DNA from: Clostridium sp. chh4-2
GTDB lineage: Bacteria; Bacillota; Clostridia; Lachnospirales; Lachnospiraceae
DNA: 64,000 bases
Reading direction: 5' to 3'
NCBI RefSeq assembly: GCF_002899675.1
Contig: NZ_PKUU01000008.1
Span: 62,001 to 126,000 of the forward strand
Positions 7,203 to 15,816 of this stretch are shown here, piece after piece. The notes under the pieces were generated by a model that was not told the origin of the DNA, searched no databases, and worked only from the letters and a program-made list of their open reading frames with translations. Both the position numbers and the translations under genes were made by a program. The stretch's first letter is position 1; every line of letters starts with the position of its first letter.

Positions 7203-8948
7203 GATTTCGTTCACTTTTCTCTTAACATAGGTTGTGTGAAGCAGATGATGTGCTTTTTCACTTCCCGGTTTGCCAAGATAAGTGGAATAAAGTTCTTTAA
7301 TAGCCGGATTCTCATGTGATTTTCTGATTGGGTTGTTCTTATCAGAATCATAGAGAACTTTAGCGCGGAGCGCACGGATATCAACCGTGTTGCGCACATA
7401 GCCAGGCTGCTGAGGCTGTCCGCCGCCGTTGATACATCCGCCCGGACATCCCATGATCTCGATGAAGTGGTAGTCAGCTTCGCCGGATTTTACTTTATTT
7501 AACAGTTCTCTTGCATTGCCAAGGCCGGAAGCGACTGCAACTTTTACGTCCATTCCTGCAACGTTGTAAGAAGCTTCTTTGATGCCGTCCATACCACGCA
7601 CATCGGTGAAGTCCAGATTTGCCAGCTCTTCGCCGGTCAGAGTCTCAACTGCAGTTCTTAAAGCAGCTTCCATAACTCCGCCGGTAGCTCCGAAGATTAC
7701 CGCCGCACCGGTACCAAGACCTAATGGTGCGTCAAATTCTTCATCAGGAAGGGTCTGGAAACGGATGCCCATGCGTTTAATCATGCGGGCTAATTCTCTG
7801 GTAGTCATACTGTAATCCACATCAGGAACTCCGTTGGCTGCCTGATCCGGTCTCTGTACTTCGAATTTCTTAGCGGTACAAGGCATGATGGATACGGATA
7901 CGATATCCTGAGGCTTGATTCCTGTCTTTTCAGCGTAATAGGATTTAGCGATTGCGCCGAACATCTGCTGCGGTGATTTACAGCTGGATAAGTTTTCCGT
8001 CATATCCGGGAAATAGTGCTCGCAGTATTTGATCCATCCTGGGGAACAGGAAGTGATCATCGGCAGAACACCGCCGTTTTGTACTCTGTCTAAGAATTCA
8101 GTTGCTTCTTCCATAATGGTTAAGTCGGCACTGAAGTTTGTATCAAATACTTTATCAAATCCAAGTCTTCTGAGAGCAGCGGCCATCTTGCCTTCCACAT
8201 TGGTTCCGATCGGATAACCGAATTCTTCGCCAAGTCCGGCACGTACTGCAGGAGCTGTCTGAACGATAACATGTTTTGTCGGGTCTGCGATTGCAGCCAG
8301 AACATCGTCAATGCTCTCTTTCTCATGGAGTGCGCCTGTTGGGCAGACTGCGATACACTGTCCGCAGGAAACACAGCTTGTTTCACCAAGGCCCATGTTG
8401 AATGCGGAACCGATCATGGTTGCGAAACCACGCTCATTGGCTCCGATTACGCCGATGCCCTGTACTTTTTCACAGACAGCGCTGCAGCGTCTGCAAAGGA
8501 TACATTTGCTGTTGTCGCGAATCATATGTACTGCGCTGTCGTCGATGCAGGAAGGTGTTTTCGCACCGTCGTAATATCCTTCATCCTCCACGCCCAGTTC
8601 TTTTGCTAACTGCTGAAGCTCACAGTTTCCGCTTCTTACGCAGGAAAGACATTTTCTTTCATGGTTTGATAAGATTAATTGCAGGGTTTTGCGTCTGGAA
8701 TCCAATACCTTAGGGGTGTTGGTCCATACTTCCATGCCTTCATTGATTGGGTATACGCAGGAAGCCACTAAACTTCTCGCGCCCTTCACTTCAACCACGC
8801 AGATACGGCATGCGCCGATTTCATTGATCTCCTTTAAGAAACACAGAGTAGGGATCTCAATATGAGCTAATCTGGCTGCTTCGAGAATGGTTGAACCCTT
8901 TGGAGCGCTGACTTCTAAGCCGTTAATTTTAATTGTAATATTCTCCAT
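7200..8948 (-). CDS. hydA: [FeFe]-hydrogenase catalytic subunit of the bifurcating HydABC type
   Basis: A 582-residue protein that makes or oxidises H2. Domains in order: plant-type [2Fe-2S] (Cys36, Cys47, Cys50, Cys64), the His-Cys3 [4Fe-4S] motif (HERKCLSC...GNC, about 94-110), two [4Fe-4S] ferredoxin motifs (CILCRRCSAVC and CVSCGQCIAVC, about 150-207) and the H-cluster domain with TSCSPGW, MPCTAKKFE and MGCPGGCINGGGQP. The order and the neighbouring NuoF- and NuoE-like subunits match trimeric hydrogenases that couple NADH and reduced ferredoxin to H2. It is the last gene of its operon. The H-cluster maturases HydE, HydF and HydG are not in this window. Confidence 0.96.
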   Translation of the reverse strand: MENITIKINGLEVSAPKGSTILEAARLAHIEIPTLCFLKEINEIGACRICVVEVKGARSLVASCVYPINEGMEVWTNTPKVLDSRRKTLQLILSNHERKCLSCVRSGNCELQQLAKELGVEDEGYYDGAKTPSCIDDSAVHMIRDNSKCILCRRCSAVCEKVQGIGVIGANERGFATMIGSAFNMGLGETSCVSCGQCIAVCPTGALHEKESIDDVLAAIADPTKHVIVQTAPAVRAGLGEEFGYPIGTNVEGKMAAALRRLGFDKVFDTNFSADLTIMEEATEFLDRVQNGGVLPMITSCSPGWIKYCEHYFPDMTENLSSCKSPQQMFGAIAKSYYAEKTGIKPQDIVSVSIMPCTAKKFEVQRPDQAANGVPDVDYSMTTRELARMIKRMGIRFQTLPDEEFDAPLGLGTGAAVIFGATGGVMEAALRTAVETLTGEELANLDFTDVRGMDGIKEASYNVAGMDVKVAVASGLGNARELLNKVKSGEADYHFIEIMGCPGGCINGGGQPQQPGYVRNTVDIRALRAKVLYDSDKNNPIRKSHENPAIKELYSTYLGKPGSEKAHHLLHTTYVKRKVNEI

Positions 8949-8963
8949 CCTGATTCTCCTCCA

Positions 8964-10751
8964 TTACTGTTTGTAGATTGCGCCAAATTTACATTTCTCC
9001 ATACATGCACCGCACTTGATACATTTATCCGTATCGATAACATGCGGCTGTTTAACGGAGCCAATAATAGCGCCATTCGGACAAGTTCTAGCACATAAGG
9101 TACATCCTTTACACTTGGCAGGATCGATATGGTAAGACAGAAGAGCCTTACATACGCCGGCAGGACATCTCTTTTCGAGGATATGCGCTTCGTATTCGTC
9201 GCGGAAGAATCTCAGTGTGGAAAGAACAGGGTTTGGAGCTGTCTGTCCAAGACCACATAAGGAATTCTCTTTAATATAGTAACAGAGGGCTTCCAGTTTA
9301 TCCAAGTCTTCCATGGTGGCTTCGCCCTTGGTGATCTTTGTCAGGATTTCAAGCATACGTCTGGTACCGATACGGCATGGAGTACATTTACCGCAGGATT
9401 CTTCAACTGTAAATTCCAGGAAGAACTTAGCGATATCAACCATACAGTCGTCTTCGTCCAGTACGATCAAACCGCCGGAACCCATCATGGAGCCGATTGC
9501 AAGCAGGTTGTCATAGTCAATCGGAATATCAAAATGCTCTGCCGGGATACATCCGCCGGATGGTCCGCCGGTCTGAGCTGCTTTAAATTTCTTGCCGTTA
9601 GGAATGCCGCCGCCGATCTCGTCGATGATCTCGCGGAGCGTAGTTCCCATAGGAACTTCAACAAGTCCTGTATTGTGGATCTTGCCGCCCAAAGCGAATA
9701 CTTTGGTTCCTTTTGATTTTTCCGTACCCATGGATGAGAACCATTCCGGTCCGTTTAAAATGATCTGAGGAACGTTGGCATATGTTTCAACGTTATTCAG
9801 AATGGTTGGTTTGCCGAATAAGCCTTTCTGTGCCGGGAACGGAGGACGGCATCTTGGTTCGCCACGGTTTCCTTCGATGGATACCATAAGCGCGGTTTCC
9901 TCACCACATACGAATGCGCCTGCGCCTAAACGGAGGTCGATGTTGAAGGAGAAGCCGGAACCGAAGATATCGTCGCCTAAAAGTTCCATCTCTCTGGCCT
10001 GTGCGATAGCGATTTTCAAACGCTCTACAGCGATTGGGTACTCGGCACGCACATAGATAAATCCCTGGGAAGCGCCGATTGCATAACCTGCAATGGTCAT
10101 GGCTTCCAGAAGTGCATGAGGATCGCCTTCCAGTACGGAACGGTCCATAAATGCGCCCGGGTCGCCTTCGTCGGCATTACAGCAGACATATTTCTGATCT
10201 GCGTCATTGCCGCGGGCTAATTTCCATTTTAAACCGGTAGGGAATCCGGCGCCGCCTCGTCCTCTTAATCCGCTGTCTAAAATAGTCTGGATTACTTCGT
10301 CCGGGGTCATCTCTGTTAAAACTTTACCGAGAGCCGCATAGCCGCCGGTACCTATGTATTCTTCAATTACTTCCGGGTTGATAACACCACAGTTTCTCAA
10401 TGCGATTCTGTGCTGTTTTTTATAGAAATCGGTGTCGGCCAAAGCCTTAACGCCGGTAGGAGTTACTGTTTCATTATAAAGAAGCCTTGTAACAACACGG
10501 CCCTTTAATAAATGCTCGGATACGATCTCCGGAATATCCTCCACTTTAACCATGGAGTAAAAACTTGCGTCCGGATATACAATCATAATTGGTCCTAATG
10601 CGCAGAGTCCGTGACAACCGGTCTGTACTACGGATACCTCTTCGGATAATCCGTTTTTCTCAATCTCTGCTTTTAATGCTTCCATAATCTGCTGGCTTCC
10701 GGAAGAAGTACATCCTGTTCCGCCGCAGACTAATACGTGTGAACGATACAT
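8964..10751 (-). CDS. hydB: NuoF-like NAD(H)/FMN subunit of the bifurcating hydrogenase
   Basis: A 595-residue flavoprotein subunit that exchanges electrons with NAD(H). An N-terminal thioredoxin-like [2Fe-2S] domain (CGGTGCTSSGS, QTGCHGLCALGP; about 1-100) is followed by the NuoF core with the NADH/FMN motifs GRGGAGFPTGLKW and CCNADEGDPGAF, then CGKCTPCRIGTRR and SLCGLGQ for a [4Fe-4S] cluster. Two C-terminal ferredoxin motifs follow (CKGCTLCARTCP, CIKCGACMEKC). This length and domain order are those of HydB of electron-bifurcating hydrogenases. It lies 15 bases upstream of hydA, with a strong AGGAGG. Confidence 0.95.
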   Translation of the reverse strand: MYRSHVLVCGGTGCTSSGSQQIMEALKAEIEKNGLSEEVSVVQTGCHGLCALGPIMIVYPDASFYSMVKVEDIPEIVSEHLLKGRVVTRLLYNETVTPTGVKALADTDFYKKQHRIALRNCGVINPEVIEEYIGTGGYAALGKVLTEMTPDEVIQTILDSGLRGRGGAGFPTGLKWKLARGNDADQKYVCCNADEGDPGAFMDRSVLEGDPHALLEAMTIAGYAIGASQGFIYVRAEYPIAVERLKIAIAQAREMELLGDDIFGSGFSFNIDLRLGAGAFVCGEETALMVSIEGNRGEPRCRPPFPAQKGLFGKPTILNNVETYANVPQIILNGPEWFSSMGTEKSKGTKVFALGGKIHNTGLVEVPMGTTLREIIDEIGGGIPNGKKFKAAQTGGPSGGCIPAEHFDIPIDYDNLLAIGSMMGSGGLIVLDEDDCMVDIAKFFLEFTVEESCGKCTPCRIGTRRMLEILTKITKGEATMEDLDKLEALCYYIKENSLCGLGQTAPNPVLSTLRFFRDEYEAHILEKRCPAGVCKALLSYHIDPAKCKGCTLCARTCPNGAIIGSVKQPHVIDTDKCIKCGACMEKCKFGAIYKQ

Positions 10752-10765
10752 CTGGCTTCCTCCTA

Positions 10766-11143
10766 TTATTTAAGATCTGCAGAATTCAGTGTGTAAGCCT
10801 CAACTACATGGCCGCCAATCAGGTGTCTTTCCACCACTTCTGCCGCTTTATCAGGTGTCATCTTAATATATGTAACCTTTTCTTTACCTGGTTCCATAAC
10901 CTCTACGATCGGTTCGTACTGGCATAAGCCGATACATCCGGTCTGTGTAACGGAGATTTTGTCGGTCAGGCCCTTTTCCTGAACAAGGGTGGATAATGTA
11001 GTGAGTACAGGTCTTGCGCCGCTGGCGATACCGCAGGTAGCCATTCCGACTACAACACGGGTATGTGTATGGTCTTCTGCACGAAGCCCTACCTGGCCCT
11101 GCATCTTCTCTCGAATTGCTTTTAATTCTTCAAGACTTTTCAT
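10766..11143 (-). CDS. Thioredoxin-like [2Fe-2S] ferredoxin
   Basis: A 125-residue protein of the (2Fe-2S) ferredoxin / thioredoxin-like family. Cysteines lie in GMATCGIASGARP and QTGCIGLCQYEPIVEV, the spacing used by NuoE-type folds. It resembles the N-terminal domain of HydB and is a common extra gene between hydC and hydB in clostridial bifurcating hydrogenase operons, where it probably acts as an electron carrier or accessory subunit. The ORF has an ATG four codons upstream, but that ATG overlaps the GGAGG itself, so the start at 11143 is preferred. The leader carries one of the SD-proximal hairpins. Confidence 0.88.
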   Translation of the reverse strand: MKSLEELKAIREKMQGQVGLRAEDHTHTRVVVGMATCGIASGARPVLTTLSTLVQEKGLTDKISVTQTGCIGLCQYEPIVEVMEPGKEKVTYIKMTPDKAAEVVERHLIGGHVVEAYTLNSADLK

Positions 11144-11153
11144 GTTTGCCTCC

Positions 11154-11193
11154 ATTCTTCCTATGCGGTGTATTCAAAAGAGATGCCGCATAG
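11154..11193 (-). promoter_or_regulatory. SD-proximal hairpin before the ferredoxin gene
   Basis: On the minus strand CTATGCGG, a 17-base loop and CCGCATAG are followed by GAAGAATGGAGG and the start codon. The stem is perfect over eight pairs. It is the long-loop version of the motif seen at seven other genes. Confidence 0.65.
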
Positions 11194-11210
11194 CATCAAA
11201 AGAGTAGTGC

Positions 11211-11768
11211 TCAATAAATAGCACCACCGTCAGTGTCTGTTTTGTTTTCCTTCAGGTATTCCATTATATAGGCTGAAATCTCAGGAGCATTAAACGGAAC
11301 ATCTCCAAGGATTTCACGGAACTCTCTGGTATCTAAGCGGAAGGACTTGTCATTATACCGGTAAATGTAAATGAAATCCGTCTCCGGATGATATACAATC
11401 AAAGTATGTATGGTGCTGGAGATATCTCCAAGCGGCATACGATCGATATGAGATAGTACGAAAACTGCGGTTACAGTGGTTCCGGCACCTACCTGGGAGT
11501 CTATGGTAAAACTGCCTCCGGTGCTTTCTGCCGCATACTTGAAAAATGGTACACCCAGTCCCACTTTTCTGGTAGTTCTGCTGGTGAAAAACGGGTCTGT
11601 AACCCGGGCAACCTGTTCGGGAGTCATCCCGCATCCGTCATCCGCTATGGTGACGGTCAGCCTGTCGGCCAGAAAATCGGCTGCTACCGTGATTGTAACC
11701 AGTGAAGCGCCTGCCCGTGTGGAATTTTCTGCTACGTCCAATATGTTTAATGAAATTTCAGTCATCAT
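11211..11768 (-). CDS. Stand-alone HATPase (histidine-kinase-type ATPase domain) protein
   Basis: A 185-residue protein consisting mainly of one GHKL/HATPase domain: N-box NILDVAENSTRAG, G1 DDGCGMT, a TSR...GLGVPFFKYAA G2 box and a C-terminal VGAGTTVTAVF strand. No dimerisation/phosphoacceptor helix and no sensor domain are present, so it is not a complete histidine kinase. About 80 further residues of unknown fold follow. It is embedded between hydC and the ferredoxin gene, starting a few bases after the hydC stop and probably translationally coupled. Such genes recur in clostridial hydrogenase operons; a regulatory role is likely but unproven. Confidence 0.85.
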   Translation of the reverse strand: MMTEISLNILDVAENSTRAGASLVTITVAADFLADRLTVTIADDGCGMTPEQVARVTDPFFTSRTTRKVGLGVPFFKYAAESTGGSFTIDSQVGAGTTVTAVFVLSHIDRMPLGDISSTIHTLIVYHPETDFIYIYRYNDKSFRLDTREFREILGDVPFNAPEISAYIMEYLKENKTDTDGGAIY

Positions 11769-11772
11769 AAGC

Positions 11773-12264
11773 TTAATATTTTGCTAAAATACCCGGAATG
11801 TCGTCTACGGTCAAACGTCCGTAAACTTCGTCGTTGATCATCATAACCGGAGCAAGTCCGCAGGCGCCAACGCAGCGGCATGAATCCAGTGAAAACTTAC
11901 CATCAGGGGTACACTCGCCGTTGGTAATTCCTAAAAGCTCTTCCAGTTTAGCGAAGATGTCTCCGGAACCCTTAACGTAGCAAGCGGTACCTAAACAAAC
12001 GGAAATCTGATACTTACCTTTTGGCTGAAGAGCAAACTGTGAATAGAAGGTTGCTACTCCGTAAATCTTTTCTAGCGGGATACCCATTTCATCAGAAATC
12101 ATGGTCTGAACTTCTATAGGAAGATAACCGTAAATATCCTGTGCCTGTTGCATAATCGGCATAAGAGCACCCTGTGTGTCTTTGAGCTCGGCAATCACTT
12201 TTTTAAGCGCTGCTTCCTGCTCTGCGGTTCCTGAAAATGGAACGCCCTCTTTTTTGCAAGCCAT
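11773..12264 (-). CDS. hydC: NuoE-like [2Fe-2S] subunit of the bifurcating hydrogenase
   Basis: A 163-residue subunit. The [2Fe-2S] ligand cysteines lie in CLGTACYVKG and DSCRCVGACGLAP, as in NuoE, and the N-terminal helical part (MPIMQQAQDIYGYLP, MGIPLEKIYGVATFYSQF) is typical. It passes electrons between HydB and the rest of the complex. It is the first gene of the minus-strand operon, with AAGGAGG spaced well from the ATG, and lies opposite the DRTGG operon across a 224-base divergent spacer. Confidence 0.95.
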   Translation of the reverse strand: MACKKEGVPFSGTAEQEAALKKVIAELKDTQGALMPIMQQAQDIYGYLPIEVQTMISDEMGIPLEKIYGVATFYSQFALQPKGKYQISVCLGTACYVKGSGDIFAKLEELLGITNGECTPDGKFSLDSCRCVGACGLAPVMMINDEVYGRLTVDDIPGILAKY

Positions 12265-12374
12265 CTTAAAACCTCCTTGTGTATTATGTGCAATGTATCT
12301 AGTATTTTATCATGTATATGAGAAAAAATCTATATATAAAACGGAAAATGTGAAAAAAATAACGTGGATTCCTG

Positions 12375-12403
12375 TTGATAATTAATAAAACCGATGATAT
12401 CCT
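12375..12403 (+). promoter_or_regulatory. Possible promoter of the DRTGG/PHP operon
   Basis: TTGATA (12375-12380) and TATCCT (12398-12403) are 17 bases apart, about 85 bases before the first gene. The -10 is weak (four of six consensus bases), so this is tentative. Confidence 0.4.
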
Positions 12404-12445
12404 AGTTTTATAGTACTTGTTCAGTGCATAAATCATGAGAGTCAG

Positions 12446-12483
12446 GCCGCCCAAGAGGGGATTTTGCGCGGCAGAATGAGAGG
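12446..12483 (+). promoter_or_regulatory. SD-proximal hairpin before the first DRTGG gene
   Basis: GCCGC, a 17-base loop, GCGGC, then AGAATGAGAGG and the ATG at 12489. Same layout as at the other seven genes. Confidence 0.65.
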
Positions 12484-12488
12484 TTAAT

Positions 12489-12836
12489 ATGACAGTTAAG
12501 GATGTACAAGATGTATTGGGCGCACGGGTTTTGGTGGGAGAGAACCACTTAGACAGGGAAGTGAGAAGCGCCTGCGGTTCCGATATGATGAGCGATGTTC
12601 TGGCCTTTTCAAAAGACCATTCCGTGCTGCTGACCGGACTTTGCAATCCTCAGGTGATCAGAACTGCGGAGATGCTGGATATTGTCTGCATCATATTTGT
12701 CAGAGGCAAAAAGCCGGATGAGACCATATTAAAGATGGCCGAAGAACGGGATCTCATCGTACTGGAAACAGGGCACCGGATGTTTTCTGCCTGCGGAATG
12801 CTTTACCAGGCCGGGTTACATGGAGGTGCTGTTTAA
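12489..12836 (+). CDS. DRTGG-domain protein
   Basis: A 115-residue single-domain protein of the DRTGG family, a ligand-binding-like module also found in some phosphotransacetylases and CBS proteins. The features VLGARVLVG, GSDMMSDVLAF and the closing IVLETGHRMFSACGMLY fit. It is first in an operon of five genes divergent from the hydrogenase subunits, and its stop overlaps the next start by one base. A second DRTGG protein is encoded at 14730. What these modules bind is not known; a sensory or regulatory role next to the hydrogenase is an inference. Confidence 0.85.
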   Translation: MTVKDVQDVLGARVLVGENHLDREVRSACGSDMMSDVLAFSKDHSVLLTGLCNPQVIRTAEMLDIVCIIFVRGKKPDETILKMAEERDLIVLETGHRMFSACGMLYQAGLHGGAV

Positions 12837-13258
12837 TGGATGAAGTGATTACATTAAATTATCCGATCTCACCGGATGATTTCACAAGGGCGGGAGAAGC
12901 CAGCAGTGATGTAAAAAGGAAACTAAAGCAGATGGGCGTCAGCCCGGAAGCCATCAGAAAAGTGGCCATAGCCATGTATGAAGGCGAGATTAATATGGTG
13001 ATTCACGCAAAGGGGGGCGAGATCACGGTTGAGATCACGCCGGAGAAGATCCTGATGATTCTGGACGATGTGGGGCCGGGAATTCCGGATGTGGATATGG
13101 CTATGCAGGCAGGATTTTCCACCGCGCCGGACGAGGTGCGTTCGTTGGGATTCGGAGCCGGCATGGGACTTCCCAACATGAAGAAATATTCGGATGAGAT
13201 GGAGATTGAAACGGAGATCGGTGTGGGAACGAAGATTACAATGACTGTGTATATTTAA
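12836..13258 (+). CDS. Anti-sigma-factor-like ATPase (HATPase, RsbW/SpoIIAB type)
   Basis: A 140-residue GHKL ATPase resembling the serine kinase anti-sigma group: N-box region YEGEINMVIHA, G1 LDDVGPGIPD and G2 GFGAGMGLPNMKKYS. No other domain is present. It overlaps the stop of the DRTGG gene by one base, implying coupled translation. No sigma factor or anti-anti-sigma gene lies in the window, so the partner is unknown. This is the second free-standing HATPase in the hydrogenase locus, which makes a shared signalling function plausible. Confidence 0.85.
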   Translation: MDEVITLNYPISPDDFTRAGEASSDVKRKLKQMGVSPEAIRKVAIAMYEGEINMVIHAKGGEITVEITPEKILMILDDVGPGIPDVDMAMQAGFSTAPDEVRSLGFGAGMGLPNMKKYSDEMEIETEIGVGTKITMTVYI

Positions 13259-13297
13259 GCAGCCGGTTATAAGTAAATATATAAAGGAGGTTCCGTT

Positions 13298-14695
13298 ATG
13301 GATAAGTTTTATCATTCGGTCCGGCTGGACCCGGAACTCTGCATGGGGTGTATCAACTGTATCAAGCGCTGCCCGACAGAAGCGATCCGGGTGCGCAACG
13401 GAAAGGCATTAATTAACAGCAAGTTCTGTATCGACTGCGGGGAATGCATCCGCGTCTGTCCGCATCATGCCAAACATGCCACCTATGATAAGCTGGATGT
13501 GATCAAGCAGTACAAATACACGGTAGCCCTTCCGGCTCCGTCCCTATACAGCCAGTTCAATAATCTGGATGATGTGAATATCGTATTAAATGCTTTGCTG
13601 ATGATGGGATTTAATGATGTTTTTGAGGTGGGAGCCGCCGCAGAGCTGGTGTCGGAAGCCACCAGGGAATACCTGTCTGAGCATGAGGACCAGCAGCCTA
13701 TTATCAGCACGGCCTGTTCCTCTGTGGTGAGGCTGATCAGGGTAAGATTTCCGAATCTGATTCCCCATCTCCTCCCGCTAAATCCACCGGTAGAGGTGGC
13801 TGCGTGTCTGGCGGCGGAGCAGGCGCTTAAAAAGACTGGACTTCCCAGAGAAGACATCGGGATCATTTTCATCTCTCCATGTCCGTCTAAGGTGACTTAT
13901 GTGAAATCGCCGCTGGGGACGGAAAAGAGCCAGGTGGATAAGGTGCTGGCAATTAAAGAAGTATATCCCCAGCTGCTGTCCTGTATGAAAGCGGTGGGGG
14001 AGGATTCCCCGGAGATCGGCACATCGGGAAAGATCGGTGTCAGCTGGGGCAGAAGCGGCGGAGAGGCCAGCGGATTGTTTACGGAGAGCTATCTGGCTGC
14101 GGACGGAATCGAGAATGTAATCCGCGTTTTGGAAGACTTAGAGGATCAGAAGTTTACCAACCTGAAATTCGTGGAACTGAACGCCTGCAACGCCGGATGC
14201 GTGGGCGGCGTTTTAACCGTGGAAAACCCTTATGTTGCGGAAGTGAAATTAAAACGTCTCCGCAAGTACATGCCGGTGGCCAGAACCCATATGGAACACG
14301 ATGCGGAAACGTATATTCCGTGGACTACAGGAGTTAAATTCGAACCGGTATTTAATCTGGGCAATACCATGATGGAAAGCTTTTCCAGATTGAACCAGGT
14401 GGAGCGCTTATGCAAACGCCTTCCGGGCCTGGACTGCGGTTCCTGCGGAGCGCCCACCTGTAAAGCGTTGGCGGAAGATATCGTGAGAGGCGAGGCCAGT
14501 GAAAAGGACTGCGTCTATTATCTGAGAGACAATCTCCATAAGCTTTCTGAGGAAGTGGGGATTTTGGCGGATGATCTGGCGTCCGGGGATAAGGGCGGTG
14601 ACGAAACTCTGGCAATACTGAAAGAGTACATACAGCGGATTTCCGACGAGATGTCACTGCTGGATACCAAGATGTCGGCAGAGGACAAGGAATAG
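13298..14695 (+). CDS. Ferredoxin plus H-cluster-like domain protein (putative sensory hydrogenase homologue)
   Basis: A 465-residue iron-sulfur protein. Residues about 16-65 hold two [4Fe-4S] motifs (CMGCINCIKRCP, CIDCGECIRVCP). About 80-370 matches the [FeFe]-hydrogenase large-subunit domain, but its three motifs deviate: TACSS for TSCxP, SPCPSK for MPCxxK, and ELNACNAGCVGG for the final CxxxC. Key cysteines remain, so cluster binding is possible while catalysis is doubtful. The C-terminus has a further Fe-S motif (CGSCGAPTCKALAEDI, about 386-401) as in corrinoid and Fes-type proteins, and no PAS domain. It sits mid-operon between an ATPase and a DRTGG protein, suggesting H2 or redox sensing. 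Confidence 0.85.
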   Translation: MDKFYHSVRLDPELCMGCINCIKRCPTEAIRVRNGKALINSKFCIDCGECIRVCPHHAKHATYDKLDVIKQYKYTVALPAPSLYSQFNNLDDVNIVLNALLMMGFNDVFEVGAAAELVSEATREYLSEHEDQQPIISTACSSVVRLIRVRFPNLIPHLLPLNPPVEVAACLAAEQALKKTGLPREDIGIIFISPCPSKVTYVKSPLGTEKSQVDKVLAIKEVYPQLLSCMKAVGEDSPEIGTSGKIGVSWGRSGGEASGLFTESYLAADGIENVIRVLEDLEDQKFTNLKFVELNACNAGCVGGVLTVENPYVAEVKLKRLRKYMPVARTHMEHDAETYIPWTTGVKFEPVFNLGNTMMESFSRLNQVERLCKRLPGLDCGSCGAPTCKALAEDIVRGEASEKDCVYYLRDNLHKLSEEVGILADDLASGDKGGDETLAILKEYIQRISDEMSLLDTKMSAEDKE

Positions 14696-14700
14696 CATGA

Positions 14701-14724
14701 GCCGGATAAACGGCGGAAATGAGG
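14701..14724 (+). promoter_or_regulatory. SD-proximal hairpin before the second DRTGG gene
   Basis: GCCG GATAAA CGGC followed directly by GGAAATGAGG and the ATG at 14730. It fills the space between two genes of one operon. Confidence 0.6.
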
Positions 14725-14729
14725 AATGA

Positions 14730-15065
14730 ATGACAGTTAAAGAATTGATAGACCGTAAGGTATTTCAGGTTGTAAATATAGGAGACGGGACGGAGCGGAG
14801 CATTACGAAGCCATTTTGCTGCGACCTTTTAAGCGTTGCCATGGGAAGGGCTCCCGAGGGCTGCGCCTGGGTGACTGTTATGGGGAATATGAACACGCTG
14901 GCAGTGGCTTCTTTGGCCGATGCGGCGGTGGTGATTATGGCAGAGGGGGCGTCTCTGGATGAAACGGCCTTAAAAAAAGCGAAGGAGCAGGAGATCACCG
15001 TATTAAATACGGATCTTCCCATCTTCGATGCCGCCCTTACCGTTTACAGGATGATGAATGATTAA
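14730..15065 (+). CDS. Second DRTGG-domain protein
   Basis: A 111-residue protein with the same fold as the product at 12489 but low sequence identity (CCDLLSVAMGRAPEGCAWVT, ITVLNTDLPIFDAALTVY). It ends in MMND and its last codons overlap the start of the PHP gene by eight bases. Two different DRTGG modules around one H-cluster-like protein suggest a heteromeric sensor rather than redundancy. This is inference from context only. Confidence 0.8.
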   Translation: MTVKELIDRKVFQVVNIGDGTERSITKPFCCDLLSVAMGRAPEGCAWVTVMGNMNTLAVASLADAAVVIMAEGASLDETALKKAKEQEITVLNTDLPIFDAALTVYRMMND

Positions 15066-15816
15066 TTTAACGTATGACCTTCATATTCATTCCTGCCTTT
15101 CCCCTTGCGGGGATGATGATATGACGCCGGCCAATATTGTGGGAATGGCGGCGGTTAAAGGCCTGGATGTGATTGCTCTGACGGATCACAATTCCTGTAA
15201 AAACTGTCCTGCTGTGATGAAATTTGCTGAAGAATACGGGGTTTTGGCGATTCCGGGAATGGAGATCAACACATCGGAAGAAGTGCATGCGGTCTGCCTG
15301 TTTCCGGATCTGGAATCCGCGCTCAGATTTGATTCTTATGTCTATGAACGGCTGATTCCATTTCCCAATAAAGAAGAGGTGTTTGGAAAACAGCAGATTT
15401 ATGGGATGGAGGACGAATGTGTGGGGACGGAACCGCTGCTTTTGATCAACAGTGTGGATATCTCCTTCGATTATCTGTGGGATCTGGTCCGTTCTTACGG
15501 CGGAGTGATGTTTCCGGCCCACATAGACAAGACGGCCAACAGCTTAGTCAGCAATCTGGGCTTTGTGCCGCCTGACAGCAAGTTTAAGACAGCGGAAGTG
15601 AAGGATTTAAAGAAGCTTCATGAGCTGAGAAAGAATAATCCCTATCTGGATCAGTGCAGGATTATCAGCAATTCGGATGCACATTATCTGGAACACATCA
15701 ATGAGCCGGAACTGACCATTGGGGTGGAGGAGAAAAGCATTGAGGGAGTGCTGAATGCATTGGGCGGCGGAAGGGTACGCGTACGCCCGGAATCGGGAGG
15801 CGGAGCCGGGAGATGA
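15058..15816 (+). CDS. PHP-domain phosphoesterase, C-terminus supplied by hairpin element C
   Basis: A 252-residue metal-dependent phosphoesterase of the PHP family. Metal ligands are visible in DLHIHSCLSPCGDDD, ALTDHNSC, PGMEINTSEEVHAVCLF, FPAHIDK and SNSDAHYLEHI. Substrate unknown; relatives include 5'-3' nucleotidases and histidinol phosphatase. The last residues (RPESGGGAGR and stop) are read from the first arm of hairpin element C, which begins at about 15782. The native stop therefore seems to have been displaced by the element. It is the last gene of the operon. Confidence 0.88.
   Translation: MINLTYDLHIHSCLSPCGDDDMTPANIVGMAAVKGLDVIALTDHNSCKNCPAVMKFAEEYGVLAIPGMEINTSEEVHAVCLFPDLESALRFDSYVYERLIPFPNKEEVFGKQQIYGMEDECVGTEPLLLINSVDISFDYLWDLVRSYGGVMFPAHIDKTANSLVSNLGFVPPDSKFKTAEVKDLKKLHELRKNNPYLDQCRIISNSDAHYLEHINEPELTIGVEEKSIEGVLNALGGGRVRVRPESGGGAGR

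Noticed and set aside
12374..12390. TGTTGATAATTAATAAA as a possible Rex (NADH-sensing) site near the hydrogenase promoters
   Set aside because: Only one half resembles the TTGTTAA...TTAACAA consensus and the right half deviates at several positions. It also coincides with a plausible -35. Too weak to call.
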